Source: Clostridia bacterium
GTDB lineage: Bacteria > Bacillota_E > SLMV01 > PUMD01
NCBI GenBank assembly: GCA_003562655.1
Contig: PWUC01000232.1
Span: 1 to 6,143 of the forward strand
Reading direction: 5' to 3'
DNA: 6,143 bases
In this document: positions 6,105 through 6,143 of the stretch, in pieces
Layout of the letters: each line of letters begins with the position of its first letter
Position numbering within the stretch: position 1 is the first letter of the stretch
The notes under the pieces: generated by a model
Databases searched by the model: none
What the model was told of the DNA's origin: nothing
What the model saw: only the letters and a program-made list of their open reading frames with translations
Position numbers and translations under genes: made by a program

Positions 6105-6143
6105 GTGAGGTTTGGTTGGACGGAACTGGTCCTGGTGCTGCTG
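6105..6143 (+). CDS. tatA: Probable Sec-independent (Tat) translocase subunit TatA/E, 5' end only
   Basis: Thirteen codons are visible before the window ends: MRFGWTELVLVLL. The start is GTG at 6105, preceded by GGAGG at 6092-6096 with 8 bases of spacing, a strong site. The pattern of a very short N-terminus, FG, then a T-E-L followed by a hydrophobic run is what opens TatA/TatB-type proteins, whose single N-terminal membrane helix sits in the twin-arginine export complex. It points away from the ornithine operon and is probably a separate transcription unit. So little is visible that another small membrane protein or a signal peptide is possible; TatA versus TatB cannot be decided. Confidence 0.6.
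   Translation, partial: MRFGWTELVLVLL

Overview
The window carries most of a catabolic operon for anaerobic oxidative degradation of ornithine, read on the minus strand from about 5711 down to base 1. The start of a divergent plus-strand gene, probably tatA, lies at the right edge. Base composition is GC-rich (I estimate about 60%). Shine-Dalgarno sites are strong (AGGAGG or GGAGGTG types), GTG starts are frequent, and genes overlap or nearly abut. Together with this amino-acid fermentation pathway, that suggests an anaerobic, high-GC member of the Firmicutes/clostridial type. The taxonomic placement is inference only.

Layout in transcription order (minus strand): ord, 2,4-diaminopentanoate dehydrogenase (5711-4659); 21 bp gap; ortA, small subunit of 2-amino-4-oxopentanoate thiolase (4637-4308); ATGA overlap; ortB, the PLP-dependent large thiolase subunit (4311-2884); 12 bp gap; oraS, small subunit of D-ornithine 4,5-aminomutase (2871-2476); TGATG overlap; oraE, the adenosylcobalamin/PLP-binding large subunit (2476-302); 62 bp gap filled by a strong hairpin; then the 5' end of a MutL/GlmL-type ATPase gene (239 to the left edge, cut).

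How the genes work together: OraSE uses adenosylcobalamin and PLP to convert D-ornithine to 2,4-diaminopentanoate. Ord oxidatively deaminates that to 2-amino-4-oxopentanoate with NAD(P)+. OrtAB cleaves the product with CoA to acetyl-CoA and alanine. The MutL-like ATPase probably reactivates the B12 enzyme. The ornithine racemase (Orr) that would supply D-ornithine is not in the window and may lie beyond the left edge.

The 387-base divergent region 5718-6104 holds a plausible extended -10 promoter and a strong ribosome site for the plus-strand gene. It also has a small palindrome just before that -10. I could not identify a convincing promoter or riboswitch for the ornithine operon. The pathway is known biochemistry. 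The least explained elements are the oraE-mutL hairpin, a four-cysteine cluster in OraE, and the control of the operon.
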